Shown here one piece after another: positions 1-8,448 of a stretch of 64,000 nucleotides of DNA. The notes below the pieces were generated by a model that was given only the letters and a program-made list of their open reading frames with translations, had not been told where the DNA came from and did no database searches. Location: assembly GCF_036924745.1 (NCBI RefSeq), contig NZ_JAZHSD010000001.1:2852001-2916000 (forward strand), in the 5' to 3' direction. The position numbers and the translations under genes were made by a program. Within the stretch, counting starts at the first letter, position 1. Every line of letters begins with the position of its first letter. The DNA comes from Bradyrhizobium sp. AZCC 1693 (GTDB taxonomy: Bacteria > Pseudomonadota > Alphaproteobacteria > Rhizobiales > Xanthobacteraceae).

Positions 1-1921
1 GTCATCTACGGCGCGACACTGGCCGTATCGGCGATTGCAATGGCCGGCGCGTTGCGCTTCCTGGTCGGCGGCGCCGCTGATGCCACCACCCTCACCCTGC
101 CGGTCGGTTTGCCGTGGCTTGGCGCGCACTTCCGCCTCGATGCACTGGCCTCGTTCTTTCTCGTCGTCATCAATCTGGGTGGGGCGTCGGCAAGTCTCTA
201 TGGCCTCGGCTACGGCCATCATGACCCCGCACCGCACCGCGTGCTTCCCTTCTTCCCCGCCTTTCTCGCCGGCATGAACCTCGTGGTGCTGGCCGACGAC
301 GCCTTCTCCTATCTGCTGTGCTGGGAGTTCATGTCGCTGGCATCCTGGGCGCTTGTCATGGCGCATCATCGCGAGCCGGGCAACGCCAGGGCCGGCTACG
401 TCTATCTCGTCATGGCCAGCTTCGGCACTCTCGCGCTGCTGCTCGCCTTCGGCTTGCTGGCGGGGCCGGCGGGAGATTACGGATTTGCGGCCATTCGCGC
501 CGCGCAGCACACGCCCCATGCCGCGACGCTGGTGCTGATCCTGATGCTGCTCGGCGCCGGCTCCAAGGCGGGCCTGGTGCCGTTGCATGTCTGGCTGCCG
601 CTCGCCCATCCCGCGGCTCCGAGCCACGTGTCCGCGCTGATGAGCGGCGTCATGACCAAGGTCGCGATCTACGGCTTCATTCGCGTCTTGTTCGATCTGC
701 TGGGACAGCCGAGCTGGCCGGCCAGCGCGATCGTGCTGTTCCTCGGCAGCATCACCGCCGTCATGGGCATCCTTTACGCCATGATGGAGAAGGACCTGAA
801 GCGCCTCCTGGCCTACTCTACCATCGAGAATATCGGCATCGTCTTTGTCAGCCTCGGCCTTGCCATGGCGTTCCAGGCCAATGGACTGAAGGCGGCGGCG
901 GCGCTCGCCTTCACGGCCGCGCTGTTTCACGCACTCAACCACTCCTTCTTCAAGAGCCTGCTGTTCTTCGGCGCCGGCGCCGTGCTGACCGCGACGGGCG
1001 AGCGCGACATGGACAAGCTCGGTGGTCTCATTCACCGCATGCCGTTCACGAGCTTCGCCGTTCTCGTCGGCTGCGTCGCGATCTCGGCGCTGCCGCCGTT
1101 CAACGGCTTCGTGTCGGAATGGCTGATCTTCCAGGCGGTGCTGCAAAGTCCGGAACTGCCGCAATGGGCGCTGAAGATCATGGTGCCCGCGGTCGGCGCG
1201 ATGCTCGCTCTCGCTGCCGCACTGGCCGCGGCGTGTTTCGTCAAAACCTACGGCGTGACGTTTCTTGGCCGGCCGCGCGCCACGGCCGCGGAAACCGCCT
1301 CCGAAGTCGACCGCTTCTCGCTCACGGCCATGTCCATCCTCGCCGTGCTCTGCCTGCTCGCCGGAATCCTGCCGGGACTGGCGATCGACGCGCTTGCGCC
1401 GGTTACGACTCAAATCCTCGGCAGCCGCATGCCGACGCAGGCCAGTCAACCCTGGCTTTCGATCGTGCCGATTGCCGAGAGCCGCAGCTCCTACAATGGA
1501 CTGCTGGTGATGGTGTTCATCACGGCGGCCGCGTCGCTGGCGGTCTATTTCATTCATCGCTTCGCCTCCCAGTGCGCTGCGACGCGGACCGGCCTGGGGT
1601 TGCGGTTTCTCCGACGCGACGCCCGCCGCGCAATATTCGGGCGTGAGCTTCGCCCAGCCGATCCGCCGCGTGTTCGGCACGCTGGTGTTCCACGCCCGCG
1701 ATCACGTCACGATGCCGCCGCCGGGAGACCTCCGTCCGGCGCGGCTCAGAATTGAACTGCACGATATGGTTTGGAACGGAATGTATGCGCCAATTGCGGA
1801 TGCCGTCGGCTTTTCGTCCAGCCGACTCAATCGCCTGCAGTTCCTGACCATCCGGCGATACCTCAGCCTGGTTTTCGCCACCCTTGTCACGCTGCTGCTG
1901 GTGCTCGCGATATGGTCGTGA
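1..1921 (+). pseudogene. hyfB: Hydrogenase-4 component B-like proton-pumping subunit (5'-partial, frameshifted)
   Basis: NuoL/MrpA-like antiporter subunit of a complex I-related membrane complex, with many membrane segments and the family stretches GSKAGLVPLHVWLP and KRLLAYSTIENIGI. The start lies before the window; about 30 residues seem to be missing. Frame 1 reads through membrane segment FITAAASLAVYFIHR to about base 1565. The family C-terminus (LRRGPAWGCGFSDATPAAQY onward, ending LLLVLAIWS with TGA at 1919-1921) is in frame 2, so an indel lies at about 1562-1595. It could be a real mutation or a sequencing error. The end overlaps hyfC by 10 bases. The assignment as hyfB is confident; whether the gene is functional is open. 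Confidence 0.85.
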
Positions 1922-2868
1922 TCTCGGACATCATCGTGCAAGGCGTGCAGATGTTGCTCGTGCTGCTGCTCGCCCCGCTCCTGACCGGCTACGTGCGCAA
2001 GATCAAGGCCCGGCTGGTGCGCCGTCAGGGAGCCTCCGTCTTTCAGCCCTATCGCGATCTGCTGCGCCTGATGCGCAAGGAAGTGGTGCTCGCTGACAAC
2101 GCGTCGTGGCTGTTCCGCGTGACGCCCTACATCACCTTCGCGGCAATCTGGGTTGCCGCGGCGCTGGTGCCGACCTTCGCGACCGGGCTGCTGTTCAACT
2201 GGACGGCCGATCTCATTGCCATCGTCGCGCTGTTGGGAAGCGCGCGTTTCTTCCTCGCGCTCGCCGGGATGGACGTCGGCACCAGTTTCGGCGGCATCGG
2301 CTCCAGCCGCGAGGTGATGATCGCAGCGCTCGCCGAGCCGGCGATGCTGCTGATCGTATTCTGTCTGGCGCTGGTCGCCGGCTCGACGCAACTCTCGACC
2401 GTCTCGCACTTGCTGGCGTCGTCCTATGTCGGACTGCGGGTGTCGCTCGGCATGGCGCTGGTCGCACTGTTCATGGTGGCGATCGCGGAGAACGCGCGCA
2501 TCCCCGTCGACAATCCGGCGACGCACCTCGAACTCACCATGGTGCATGAGGCGATGATCCTGGAATATTCGGGACGCCATCTCGCGATGATCGAACTCGG
2601 CGCATTCCTCAAGCTGCTGCTCTACGTCTCGCTGATTGCCTGCGTGTTCTTCCCCTGGCAGATCGCGCTCTACGGCAGCGGCGCGTTGTCCTACACGATC
2701 GGCGCCGGCGCCTATGTCGTCAAGCTCGCGCTCGCCGGCTTCCTGCTCGCGCTGTTCGAGACGGCCACGGCAAAGATGCGGGTGTTCCGCGTCCCGCAAT
2801 TTCTCGGAGCGGCGTTCATGCTGGGCCTGCTCGGCACCCTGCTGCTGTTCGTCTCGAGGAGTTTCTGA
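1912..2868 (+). CDS. hyfC: Hydrogenase-4 component C-like membrane subunit (NuoH family)
   Basis: NuoH-like membrane anchor of a group 4 hydrogenase-type complex, 318 aa with about eight hydrophobic segments. Visible family signatures are RRQGASVFQPYRDLLRLMRK near the N-terminus, AENARIPVDNPATHLELTMVHEAMILEYSG mid-protein (given here only as the family's quinone-site loop around residues 196-225) and ETATAKMRVFRVPQFLGAA at the end. In complex I the equivalent subunit links the hydrophilic arm to the pump. I chose the ATG at 1912, which overlaps the hyfB end, rather than an upstream in-frame start that would add about 47 residues overlapping the hyfB tail. The stop overlaps the hyfE start (TGATG), indicating translational coupling. 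Confidence 0.9.
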   Translation: MVVISDIIVQGVQMLLVLLLAPLLTGYVRKIKARLVRRQGASVFQPYRDLLRLMRKEVVLADNASWLFRVTPYITFAAIWVAAALVPTFATGLLFNWTADLIAIVALLGSARFFLALAGMDVGTSFGGIGSSREVMIAALAEPAMLLIVFCLALVAGSTQLSTVSHLLASSYVGLRVSLGMALVALFMVAIAENARIPVDNPATHLELTMVHEAMILEYSGRHLAMIELGAFLKLLLYVSLIACVFFPWQIALYGSGALSYTIGAGAYVVKLALAGFLLALFETATAKMRVFRVPQFLGAAFMLGLLGTLLLFVSRSF

Positions 2869-3536
2869 TGCAAATGCACAGCCTCGCCTTCGACGTTTCC
2901 CACACGCTGGCCGGCGGGCTGGTGCTGATCAGCCTGATGATGCTGTATCAGGACCGTCTCTATTCGCTGCTCAACGTATTCGCGCTCCACGCGCTGGTGC
3001 TGTCGCTCTCGGTTGCCTGGCAGGCCTTCATCCAGGACGCGCCCCATCTCTATGTCACCGCCGTCATCGCCCTGGTGTTCAAGGCGATCGTCATTCCGGT
3101 GGCACTGCACCGCATCGTCAAGCAGCTCGGAATTCACCGCGACATCGAATCCGCGGTCGGGATCGGTCCGACCATGCTGGCCGGAATGGGCCTGGTCGCG
3201 CTCTCGCTGGTTCTCATGTTGCGGGTGACGAGCGACGCCGACCCGCTGGCGCGCGAGGATCTCGCCTTTGCGCTGTCGGTGGTGCTGCTCGGACTTCTGG
3301 TCATGGTGACGCGCCGCAACGCGGTGAGCCAGGTTGTCGGATTCATGTCGCTCGAAAACGGACTGGTGCTGGCGGCGACTGGCGCCAAGGGCATGCCGCT
3401 GGTCGTCGAGATCAGCGTCGCCTTCTCGATCCTGATCGCGTTCATCGTCATCGGCATCTTCCTGTTCCGAATCCGCGAACGCTTCGATTCGGTGGACGTC
3501 TCCGCGCTCGACGACTTCCGGGGCGAACGCAGATGA
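2868..3536 (+). CDS. hyfE: Hydrogenase-4 component E-like membrane subunit (NuoK-like)
   Basis: A 222-aa polytopic membrane protein, almost entirely hydrophobic, with about six to seven predicted membrane segments and a short charged C-terminal tail (RIRERFDSVDVSALDDF). Length and position between hyfC and hyfF match HyfE, which is related to NuoK/MrpC. A membrane glutamate in VGFMSLENGLVLAATGAKG corresponds to the conserved acidic residue expected in the proton path. The start ATG overlaps the hyfC stop by one base and the end overlaps the hyfF start by four, so the gene is part of one tightly packed operon. Confidence 0.88.
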   Translation: MQMHSLAFDVSHTLAGGLVLISLMMLYQDRLYSLLNVFALHALVLSLSVAWQAFIQDAPHLYVTAVIALVFKAIVIPVALHRIVKQLGIHRDIESAVGIGPTMLAGMGLVALSLVLMLRVTSDADPLAREDLAFALSVVLLGLLVMVTRRNAVSQVVGFMSLENGLVLAATGAKGMPLVVEISVAFSILIAFIVIGIFLFRIRERFDSVDVSALDDFRGERR

Positions 3537-4984
3537 ACCTTTCTTTCTTCAATCCCGTCACGGCCGTCCTGCTGATCCCGATCTGCTCGGCGGCGCTGCT
3601 CGCGATCCTGCCCGGCTACCGCATGACGGCACGGCTCAATGTCGTTGCCAGCCTGGCGACATTCCTGTCTGCGCTCTCCTTGTTCGTGGTCGAACGCCCC
3701 GCCCCCGGGCCTTACGTGCTGATCGACGACCTGAACATCGTGTTCATCGTGCTCAATACCTTCGTGGGATTCACCACCAGCATCTTCAGCGCGAGCTATA
3801 TCGCGCACGAGCTCGAAAGCGAGCGGCTGACGCCGGCGTACCTGCGCTTCTACCATGCCATGTATCAGATCATGATGTTCGGCATGAACCTCGCGTTCGT
3901 GTCGAACAATATCGGCCTGATGTGGGTCGCGGTCGAAGTCGCGACGCTGACGACGGTGCTGATGGTCGGCATCTACCGTACCCACGCCGCGCTGGAAGCG
4001 GCCTGGAAATATTTCATCCTGGGCAGCGTCGGCATAGCGCTTGCCCTGTTCGGCACGATCCTGGTCTACATGGCCGCGCGCCCGGTGATGGGCGAAGGCC
4101 AGGACGGCATGGTCTGGACGCTGCTGGTCGAGCGCGCAGCAAACTTCGACGCGGCCCTGCTCAACGTCGCCTTCGTCTTCCTGTTTCTCGGCTATGGCAC
4201 CAAGGTCGGCCTCGCGCCGCTGCACGCCTGGTTGCCCGACGCGCATGCCGAAGGTCCGACGCCGATATCGGCTGTCTTGTCGGGCCTGCTGCTGAACGTC
4301 GCGCTCTACGCGCTGCTGCGCTTCAAGATACTGCTCGCCGCCAACCCGGCCTCGATTGCGCCCGGGCCGCTGATGGTGACGATGGGCCTGGTCTCCCTGA
4401 TCTTCGCGGCCTTCATGCTGTACCAGCGGCGCGACATCAAGCGGCTGTTCGCCTATTCCTCGATCGAGCACATGGGCATCATCGTGTTTGCGTTCGGCAT
4501 GGGCGGGCCGCTCGCCAATTTCGCCGGGCTGCTGCACATGGTGATGCACAGCCTGACCAAGTCGGCGATCTTCTACGCCGTCGGACACATTTCGCAAATC
4601 AAGGGCACCCAGCGGATTTCCCGGATCCGCGGCCTGACCGTGACCCATCCGGCGCTCGGCTGGGGGCTGGTGGTGGGCGTGGTCGCTATCGCCGGACTGC
4701 CGCCGCTCGGGATCTTCATGAGCGAGTTCCTGGTCGTGAGTTCGACCTTTGCAAGGCAGCCGTTGCTGGCGATCGTGCTGGTATTCGGGCTGCTGCTGGC
4801 GTTCGGCGCACTGACGTTGCGCCTGACGAGTGTTGCCTTCGGCGAGCCGCGCGGCAGTACGGCCCCGGCCGACGCCTCGTATATTCCGATGTTTGCGCAT
4901 CTCGCGCTGGTGTTGGGCGCCGGGATTTATCTTCCCGCCCCGCTGGTGGTCTGGTTTCAGCACGTGGCTCAGCTCCTTGGATAG
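3533..4984 (+). CDS. hyfF: Hydrogenase-4 component F-like proton-pumping subunit (NuoN/MrpD family)
   Basis: 483-aa antiporter-like subunit with about 14 membrane segments. Family motifs are GTKVGLAPLHAWLPDAHAEG (broken-helix region, residues near 222-242), RRDIKRLFAYSSIEHMGI (near 300) and HMVMHSLTKSAIFYAVGHIS. These carry the lysine and glutamate residues used for proton transfer in complex I pumps. The ATG at 3533 overlaps the hyfE stop. Together with hyfB it gives the complex two pump modules, fewer than the three of complex I. No frameshift is visible here, unlike hyfB. Confidence 0.9.
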   Translation: MNLSFFNPVTAVLLIPICSAALLAILPGYRMTARLNVVASLATFLSALSLFVVERPAPGPYVLIDDLNIVFIVLNTFVGFTTSIFSASYIAHELESERLTPAYLRFYHAMYQIMMFGMNLAFVSNNIGLMWVAVEVATLTTVLMVGIYRTHAALEAAWKYFILGSVGIALALFGTILVYMAARPVMGEGQDGMVWTLLVERAANFDAALLNVAFVFLFLGYGTKVGLAPLHAWLPDAHAEGPTPISAVLSGLLLNVALYALLRFKILLAANPASIAPGPLMVTMGLVSLIFAAFMLYQRRDIKRLFAYSSIEHMGIIVFAFGMGGPLANFAGLLHMVMHSLTKSAIFYAVGHISQIKGTQRISRIRGLTVTHPALGWGLVVGVVAIAGLPPLGIFMSEFLVVSSTFARQPLLAIVLVFGLLLAFGALTLRLTSVAFGEPRGSTAPADASYIPMFAHLALVLGAGIYLPAPLVVWFQHVAQLLG

Positions 4985-4996
4985 GAACGAAATGAA

Positions 4997-6508
4997 ATGC
5001 CGTCGCTGATCGATCTGACGCTGGAGGGCCGCAAGGTCGGGCAATACGGCCCGTGGCCGCGCGTTGCGGTCGATACTTCGGTATGGACATTTGCGGCGAG
5101 CGAACTGACCCACGGACGCTGGAGCCTGCTCGGCCTGTGGGGCGAGCCCGCAACGGTGCACATGGCAATCATGGATGGACAGACCGCGGAGATCGCGGTC
5201 GTCAGCCTGGATTGCTCCGACCGCACGTTTCCTTCTGTCGGCAGGCATCATCCGCCGGCCTTGCGGCTGGAACGCACTATCAACGACCTGTTCGGACTAT
5301 CCGCCCAGGGCTCGCCCGATGCCCGCCCCTGGCTCGACCACAACCGCTGGGGCGTGCGCTACCCATTGGGAGATCGCATCGACGCATTGCCGAAGGCGGC
5401 GCCCTACGGTTTCCTGGCGGCCGAAGGCGACGGCCTGCACCAGATCCCGGTCGGTCCGGTGCATGCGGGCATCATCGAGCCCGGACATTTCCGCTTTACC
5501 GCCAGCGGCGAGACCGTGGTCCGGCTGGAGCAACGGCTCGGCTACGTCCATAAGGGCATCGACGCGCTGATGACCGGCGCCAGCGTCGCGCGCGGCGTCC
5601 AACTTGCGGCCCGTACGTCGGGCGACAGCACCGTGGCTTACGGCTACGCGTTTTCGCGCGCGACCGAAATCGCGCTGGATCTCGCCGTGCCGGACCGGGC
5701 CGTGTTCCTGCGCGCGCTGCTGGCAGAACTTGAGCGGCTCGCCAACCATCTCGGCGACATCGGCGCGATCTGCAACGATGCCTCCTTTGCATTGATGCAC
5801 GCGCATTGCGCGATGTTACGCGAGGGCGTGCTGCGCGCAGCCGGAACCGCGTTCGGCCATCGCCTGATGCGCGACATCATCGTGCCCGGCGGTGTCAGCC
5901 GCGACATCGGCAATGGCGGGGCGGAAACCATCCAGGCCACGCTGGACAATATCCGCCAGCGCTTTCCCGCGCTGGTCGAACTCTATGACAACACCGCTTC
6001 GCTGCAGGATCGTACCGTCGATACCGGAACGCTCAGGCCGCCGCTCGCCCAACAATATGCCGCCGGCGGCTATGTCGGCCGCGCCTCGGGCCGCTCGTTC
6101 GATGCACGCCGGACGCTGGCCTATCCGCCCTACGACAGCCTGCGTTTCGACGTGCCCGTTCTCAACGAGGGCGACGTCAATGCACGCGTCTGGATCAGGA
6201 TGCGCGAGGTCGAGCAAAGTCTGTCGCTGATCGACCAGATCCTGAGCCGGCTTCCCGAAGGCCCGACCTACAAGGACGTCCCGCTTGGAGGGGAAGTGCG
6301 GGAGGGCATGGCGATCGTGGAGGGATTCCGCGGCGATGTTCTGGTCTGGTTGCGCCTGCGCAATGGCCTGATCGAGCGATGCCACATGCGCGATCCGTCC
6401 TGGTTTCAATGGCCGCTGCTGGAAGCCGTGATCGAGAACAACATCGTCGCGGACTTTCCGCTCTGCAACAAATCGTTCAACTGTTCCTATTCGGGCCACG
6501 ATCTCTAA
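4997..6508 (+). CDS. hyfG: Group 4 NiFe-hydrogenase-like large subunit lacking NiFe cysteines
   Basis: 503-aa protein with an N-terminal NuoC-like domain (about residues 1-150) fused to a NuoD/hydrogenase large-subunit domain (HFRFTASGETVVRLEQRLG, then KGIDAL). At the position of the first NiFe motif (CxxC in true hydrogenases) it reads ARTSGDSTVAY, residues 205-215, with no cysteine. The C-terminus ends CNKSFNCSYSGHDL, cysteines 490 and 496, which is not the DPCxxC pattern. The active site therefore cannot hold NiFe in the usual way. Such proteins are known as energy-converting hydrogenase-related (Ehr) subunits. The hyfG symbol reflects homology, not hydrogenase activity. Confidence 0.85.
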   Translation: MPSLIDLTLEGRKVGQYGPWPRVAVDTSVWTFAASELTHGRWSLLGLWGEPATVHMAIMDGQTAEIAVVSLDCSDRTFPSVGRHHPPALRLERTINDLFGLSAQGSPDARPWLDHNRWGVRYPLGDRIDALPKAAPYGFLAAEGDGLHQIPVGPVHAGIIEPGHFRFTASGETVVRLEQRLGYVHKGIDALMTGASVARGVQLAARTSGDSTVAYGYAFSRATEIALDLAVPDRAVFLRALLAELERLANHLGDIGAICNDASFALMHAHCAMLREGVLRAAGTAFGHRLMRDIIVPGGVSRDIGNGGAETIQATLDNIRQRFPALVELYDNTASLQDRTVDTGTLRPPLAQQYAAGGYVGRASGRSFDARRTLAYPPYDSLRFDVPVLNEGDVNARVWIRMREVEQSLSLIDQILSRLPEGPTYKDVPLGGEVREGMAIVEGFRGDVLVWLRLRNGLIERCHMRDPSWFQWPLLEAVIENNIVADFPLCNKSFNCSYSGHDL

Positions 6509-6554
6509 GCATGATCCCGGAAAAGTGGGTACCGGTTTTCCGAGAGGATCATGC
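6509..6554. repeat. Dispersed palindromic repeat, Rhizobiales type
   Basis: Inverted repeat starting directly after the hyfG stop: left arm GCATGATCCCGGAAAA (6509-6524), right arm TTTTCCGAGAGGATCATGC (6536-6554). This sequence class is familiar from intergenic DNA of Bradyrhizobium and relatives (recall, not a search). It lies inside the hyfG-hyfI gap and would be transcribed with the operon. Confidence 0.7.
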
Positions 6555-6568
6555 TCAAACAAAAAGGA

Positions 6569-6609
6569 TAGAGCGAGATGACTGTTCGAAGAAGAGTCAT
6601 CTCGCTCTA
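6569..6609. repeat. Perfect 15-bp inverted repeat between hyfG and hyfI
   Basis: TAGAGCGAGATGACT at 6569-6583 pairs perfectly with AGTCATCTCGCTCTA at 6595-6609 around an 11-base loop. No T-run follows, so it is not a classic terminator. It probably forms the second half of the dispersed repeat element and may act as an mRNA processing or stabilising hairpin. Confidence 0.75.
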
Positions 6610-6622
6610 AGGAAGCCACGCG

Positions 6623-7156
6623 ATGCGCAAGCTGCTCTTCGAAAGCGTGTTTCGCCGGCCGCTCACCGAGCGGGCGCCATCGCCCGATGACGCCGCCGTG
6701 GCGGAGCTTGCAACCGCGCTCGGGCAGGCCGCGCGACGACGGCTCGGCCGGAGCCTGTCGATCCGCGAGGTCGATGCCGGATCCTGCAACGGATGCGAGC
6801 TGGAAATTCACGCGCTCAACAATGCCTATTACGACGTCGAGCGGTTCGGCCTGCGGTTCGTCGCCTCGCCGCGTCATGCCGACGTCCTGATGGTGACGGG
6901 ACCGGTGACGAAAAATATGCGCGAGGCACTACAGCGCACCTATGATGCCACGCCCAATCCGAAATGGGTCGTGGCGGTCGGAGATTGCGCGCGGAACGGC
7001 GGATGTTTTGCCGGCAGCTATGCGGTCGTGGGCGGCGTCTCCGAGGTCGTCCCGGTCGACCTGCACATTCCCGGCTGCCCGCCTGCCCCCACAGCCATGC
7101 TGCAAGGATTGCTTGCCCTGCTCGAGCGCGCGGACACGGGCGCCGCTACATCGTGA
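6623..7156 (+). CDS. hyfI: Hydrogenase-4 component I-like small subunit (NuoB family)
   Basis: 177-aa NuoB/PSST-like iron-sulfur subunit. Cysteines expected to bind one 4Fe-4S cluster (N2 type) are present in SCNGCELE (C55, C58), GDCARNGGCF (C122, C128) and IPGCPPAP (C152). It should pass electrons to or from the interface with the HyfG-like subunit. It follows hyfG after a 114-base gap filled by palindromic repeats and is the last gene of the block. No HyfA/HyfH ferredoxin-type subunit, maturation genes or formate dehydrogenase are seen in the window, so the electron donor is not evident. Confidence 0.9.
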   Translation: MRKLLFESVFRRPLTERAPSPDDAAVAELATALGQAARRRLGRSLSIREVDAGSCNGCELEIHALNNAYYDVERFGLRFVASPRHADVLMVTGPVTKNMREALQRTYDATPNPKWVVAVGDCARNGGCFAGSYAVVGGVSEVVPVDLHIPGCPPAPTAMLQGLLALLERADTGAATS

Positions 7157-7162
7157 GAAACG

Positions 7163-7489
7163 CTATCGAACCCGTTCCAGCACCCTCTTCGGGCGGCGGA
7201 CGGTCTTGCTCTTTGACTTGGGGGTTGTCTTGGGGTTTGTGACATGTTCCCGAAGACGCACCCCTCGCCCGCCTGTCGCGCTTGCGGCGCCCGGATTGAT
7301 CAGCTCTATCCCGGCGCTCTCGAGCGCGGAAACCAGTTTCATCAGCGAATCGACGTTGGCGCGGATCACGCCATCGCTGGCTTCCATGCGCTGGATGGTC
7401 GGCACCGAAAGATCGGCCAGTTCGGCCATTTGCCGCTGATCGATGCTCAGAAGCGCTCGCGCGGCCCTGAGCTGATTGGCGGTAATCAT
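7163..7489 (-). CDS. XRE-family helix-turn-helix regulator
   Basis: 108-aa protein with an N-terminal HTH_3-type domain (about residues 1-60): QLRAARALLSIDQRQMAELA, then LSVPTIQRMEASDG as the recognition helix region, and a basic tail rich in K and R (PKTTPKSKSKTVRRPKR). It is probably a DNA-binding regulator of an unknown target. It is convergent with hyfI, six bases away, and faces away from the methyltransferase gene at 7672, so the 180-base divergent region may carry its operator. No inducer or partner gene is visible. Confidence 0.8.
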   Translation of the reverse strand: MITANQLRAARALLSIDQRQMAELADLSVPTIQRMEASDGVIRANVDSLMKLVSALESAGIELINPGAASATGGRGVRLREHVTNPKTTPKSKSKTVRRPKRVLERVR

Positions 7490-7671
7490 GGAGGCGGTTC
7501 TCCCGGTTTTGAAACGGATATATCTATCCCATCTAAATTACCGTCTCAAGCATCAACTTAGAGGTTCAGCATATCAACCGGGAGACTACATGGCCTTAGC
7601 ACGATTGGCATCCGATCCACGACATGATAAACGATGTATCAAACATCCTATTTAATGCATGGTGAGACAAG

Positions 7672-8418
7672 GTGCGGCTGCTGGGGCGCTATCAGGGCAG
7701 GAACGGCGCAATCGAGATTGTCGAATGCTCCGCGGACGGAACGCGGATCTATTTCGAGGAAGGCATCAGGCAGAGTCAGGCCACACCCGACGGCGAGAGC
7801 GTCTTCAGCTACGTCAGGCTCATGGACGAGCTGCTGCATCGCGCGACGAACATTCTGGTCCTGGGATGCGGCGGCGGGAATCTCGCCACCAGGCTGGCAC
7901 GTCTCGGAAAAGACCTGACGATCGTCGACAATAATCCGATCAGCTTCGTGATCGCTCAGAGATATTTTGGGCTGCCGGACGGATTGCCGCTGGTGGTGTC
8001 CGATTTCCGGAAATTCATTCTCGACGACGATCTGCTTTACGATGGAATCGCCATCGATGTCGGAGGTCCGGATTTTTGCTTTGATGACGAATTCGACGTC
8101 GAGACCTGCGACGCCATCCGCGCGCGGTTGACGCCCGGTGGCCGCATCGTCATGAACGTCTTGGTCGCGAACGACATCGACCCGGTACCCGATCGCATCG
8201 CCGCACGGCTTGCCGGCGACCGGCTGGGAGCGTGGATCATCGACGAACAGGGCGTCCAGGATCGAAATGCGATCATTGCATGCGTGCCGGAAAAGCAGTT
8301 GAACGCGCGTCCGGCGCTCGCCGAGGTGATGCAAAACAGCCTCGAGCGATGGTCGACCCGGCGAGGCAGATTGCGCGGCCGCGACCTCGGCGCGATATAT
8401 TCCACCGCTGACAGGTAG
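7672..8418 (+). CDS. Spermidine-synthase-like SAM-dependent methyltransferase-fold protein
   Basis: 248 aa with a class I methyltransferase Rossmann motif ILVLGCGGGNLATRL (about residue 60), followed by an acidic loop LTIVDNNPISF and IAIDVGGPDF, as in the spermidine synthase/PABMT superfamily. A true aminopropyltransferase would need a full gatekeeping DDA-type set, which I cannot confirm, so the substrate is unknown. The start is a GTG at 7672; no in-frame ATG lies upstream before a stop. It is convergent with uxuA, 30 bases away, and seems unrelated to either neighbour block. Confidence 0.7.
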   Translation: MRLLGRYQGRNGAIEIVECSADGTRIYFEEGIRQSQATPDGESVFSYVRLMDELLHRATNILVLGCGGGNLATRLARLGKDLTIVDNNPISFVIAQRYFGLPDGLPLVVSDFRKFILDDDLLYDGIAIDVGGPDFCFDDEFDVETCDAIRARLTPGGRIVMNVLVANDIDPVPDRIAARLAGDRLGAWIIDEQGVQDRNAIIACVPEKQLNARPALAEVMQNSLERWSTRRGRLRGRDLGAIYSTADR

Positions 8419-8448
8419 CCAGCCGCGCCGAGAAAACGCTCCCCTCAG

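Noticed and set aside
3134..5251. A 705-codon open frame on the minus strand opposite hyfE/hyfF/hyfG
   Set aside because: It is the shadow of GC-rich plus-strand genes with clear family motifs; the product is Arg/Gln/His-rich, without motifs, as expected for an antisense frame.
4997..7156. Formate hydrogenlyase or H2-evolving hydrogenase
   Set aside because: The large subunit lacks both NiFe cysteine pairs and no formate dehydrogenase, HyfA/HyfH or Hyp maturation genes are visible.
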